Positions 63,881 through 64,000 of a stretch of DNA of 64,000 nt are shown one piece after another; the first letter of the stretch is position 1; each line of letters opens with the position of its first letter. The notes below the pieces were generated by a model. The model saw nothing but the letters and a program-made list of their open reading frames with translations. It ran no database searches and had not been told where the DNA came from. Both the position numbers and the translations under genes were made by a program. Source of the stretch: Megamerina dolium (taxonomy: Eukaryota; Arthropoda; Insecta; Diptera; Megamerinidae); contig OY978525.1 of NCBI GenBank assembly GCA_963854835.1, positions 111,055,417 through 111,119,416 on the forward strand, in the 5' to 3' direction.

Positions 63881-64000
63881 CTAGCCTTAGCGTGAAGGTT
63901 ACATGTACGCTCTTTGATTCATTCATAATTCATAATAGTGCTTTAATAATTTTTTCTTAATGTACAAATTTATGTTGTTTTTAATAAAATTGTATGTAAT

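Overview
The window looks like repeat-dense, AT-rich nuclear DNA of a higher fly. It has the transposon mix of a cyclorrhaphan genome: many mariner/Tc1 copies, RTE-, LOA- and Jockey-type LINEs, a piggyBac, a Merlin remnant, and mini-me/DINE-1-like elements with a (TA)n - core - (GTCY)n head. A tephritid fruit fly is my best guess, from general style and not from any diagnostic gene. I found no convincing host protein-coding gene, rRNA or functional tRNA. The stretch is probably intergenic or the inside of a large intron. One assembly gap (200 N) lies at 24402-24601.

Layout. 0-5.6 kb: a mariner with degenerate transposase, a 5'-truncated RTE LINE, a DUF4817-type Tc/mariner element inserted in the RTE tail, and a 0.39-kb mariner-derived MITE. 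6-14.8 kb: a Tc1-like remnant, a tRNA-derived SINE, a long inverted-repeat element, a nearly complete mariner with an internal 127-bp duplication, a second SINE that carries a LINE-like tail, and a dispersed-repeat block. 14.8-24.4 kb: a mariner split by a 514-bp MITE, LOA-like LINE pieces and a mauritiana-type mariner remnant. 25-32 kb: LINE end, SINE, and a mini-me-like element carrying an internally deleted mariner. 32.15-34.92 kb: a piggyBac element with TTAA ends, matching inverted repeats and a 620-codon open transposase frame, the only long intact gene here. 35-46.7 kb: another mariner, a 3-unit tandem repeat, a second DUF4817-type transposase, the second mini-me-like element with a homogenised 296-bp array, a retroelement ORF1-like remnant, and a deleted mariner with both TIRs. 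48-64 kb: LOA-like LINE ends, a 3-unit repeat, two mariners beside a SINE, an RTE nested in a LINE with a 14-bp target duplication, a Merlin remnant, a third RTE copy, a SINE nested in a LOA-like LINE with a perfect 12-bp target duplication, and a Jockey 3' end.

How the parts fit together. The most informative system is the SINE family (at least six copies). It has a tRNA-like Pol III head, a shared body and different 3' tails. In the copy at 13.3-13.7 kb the unit inside the target duplication ends in a segment resembling the 3' end of the LOA-like LINE at 61.4 kb, which suggests that LINE's machinery mobilises it. The piggyBac transposase keeps its DDD triad, but its cysteine-rich C-terminus sits in another frame behind an A7 run. 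The two mini-me-like copies preserve a diverged and a freshly homogenised state of the same internal array. Coordinates of degenerate elements are approximate, and all similarity statements come from reading the sequence and from family knowledge, without database searches.
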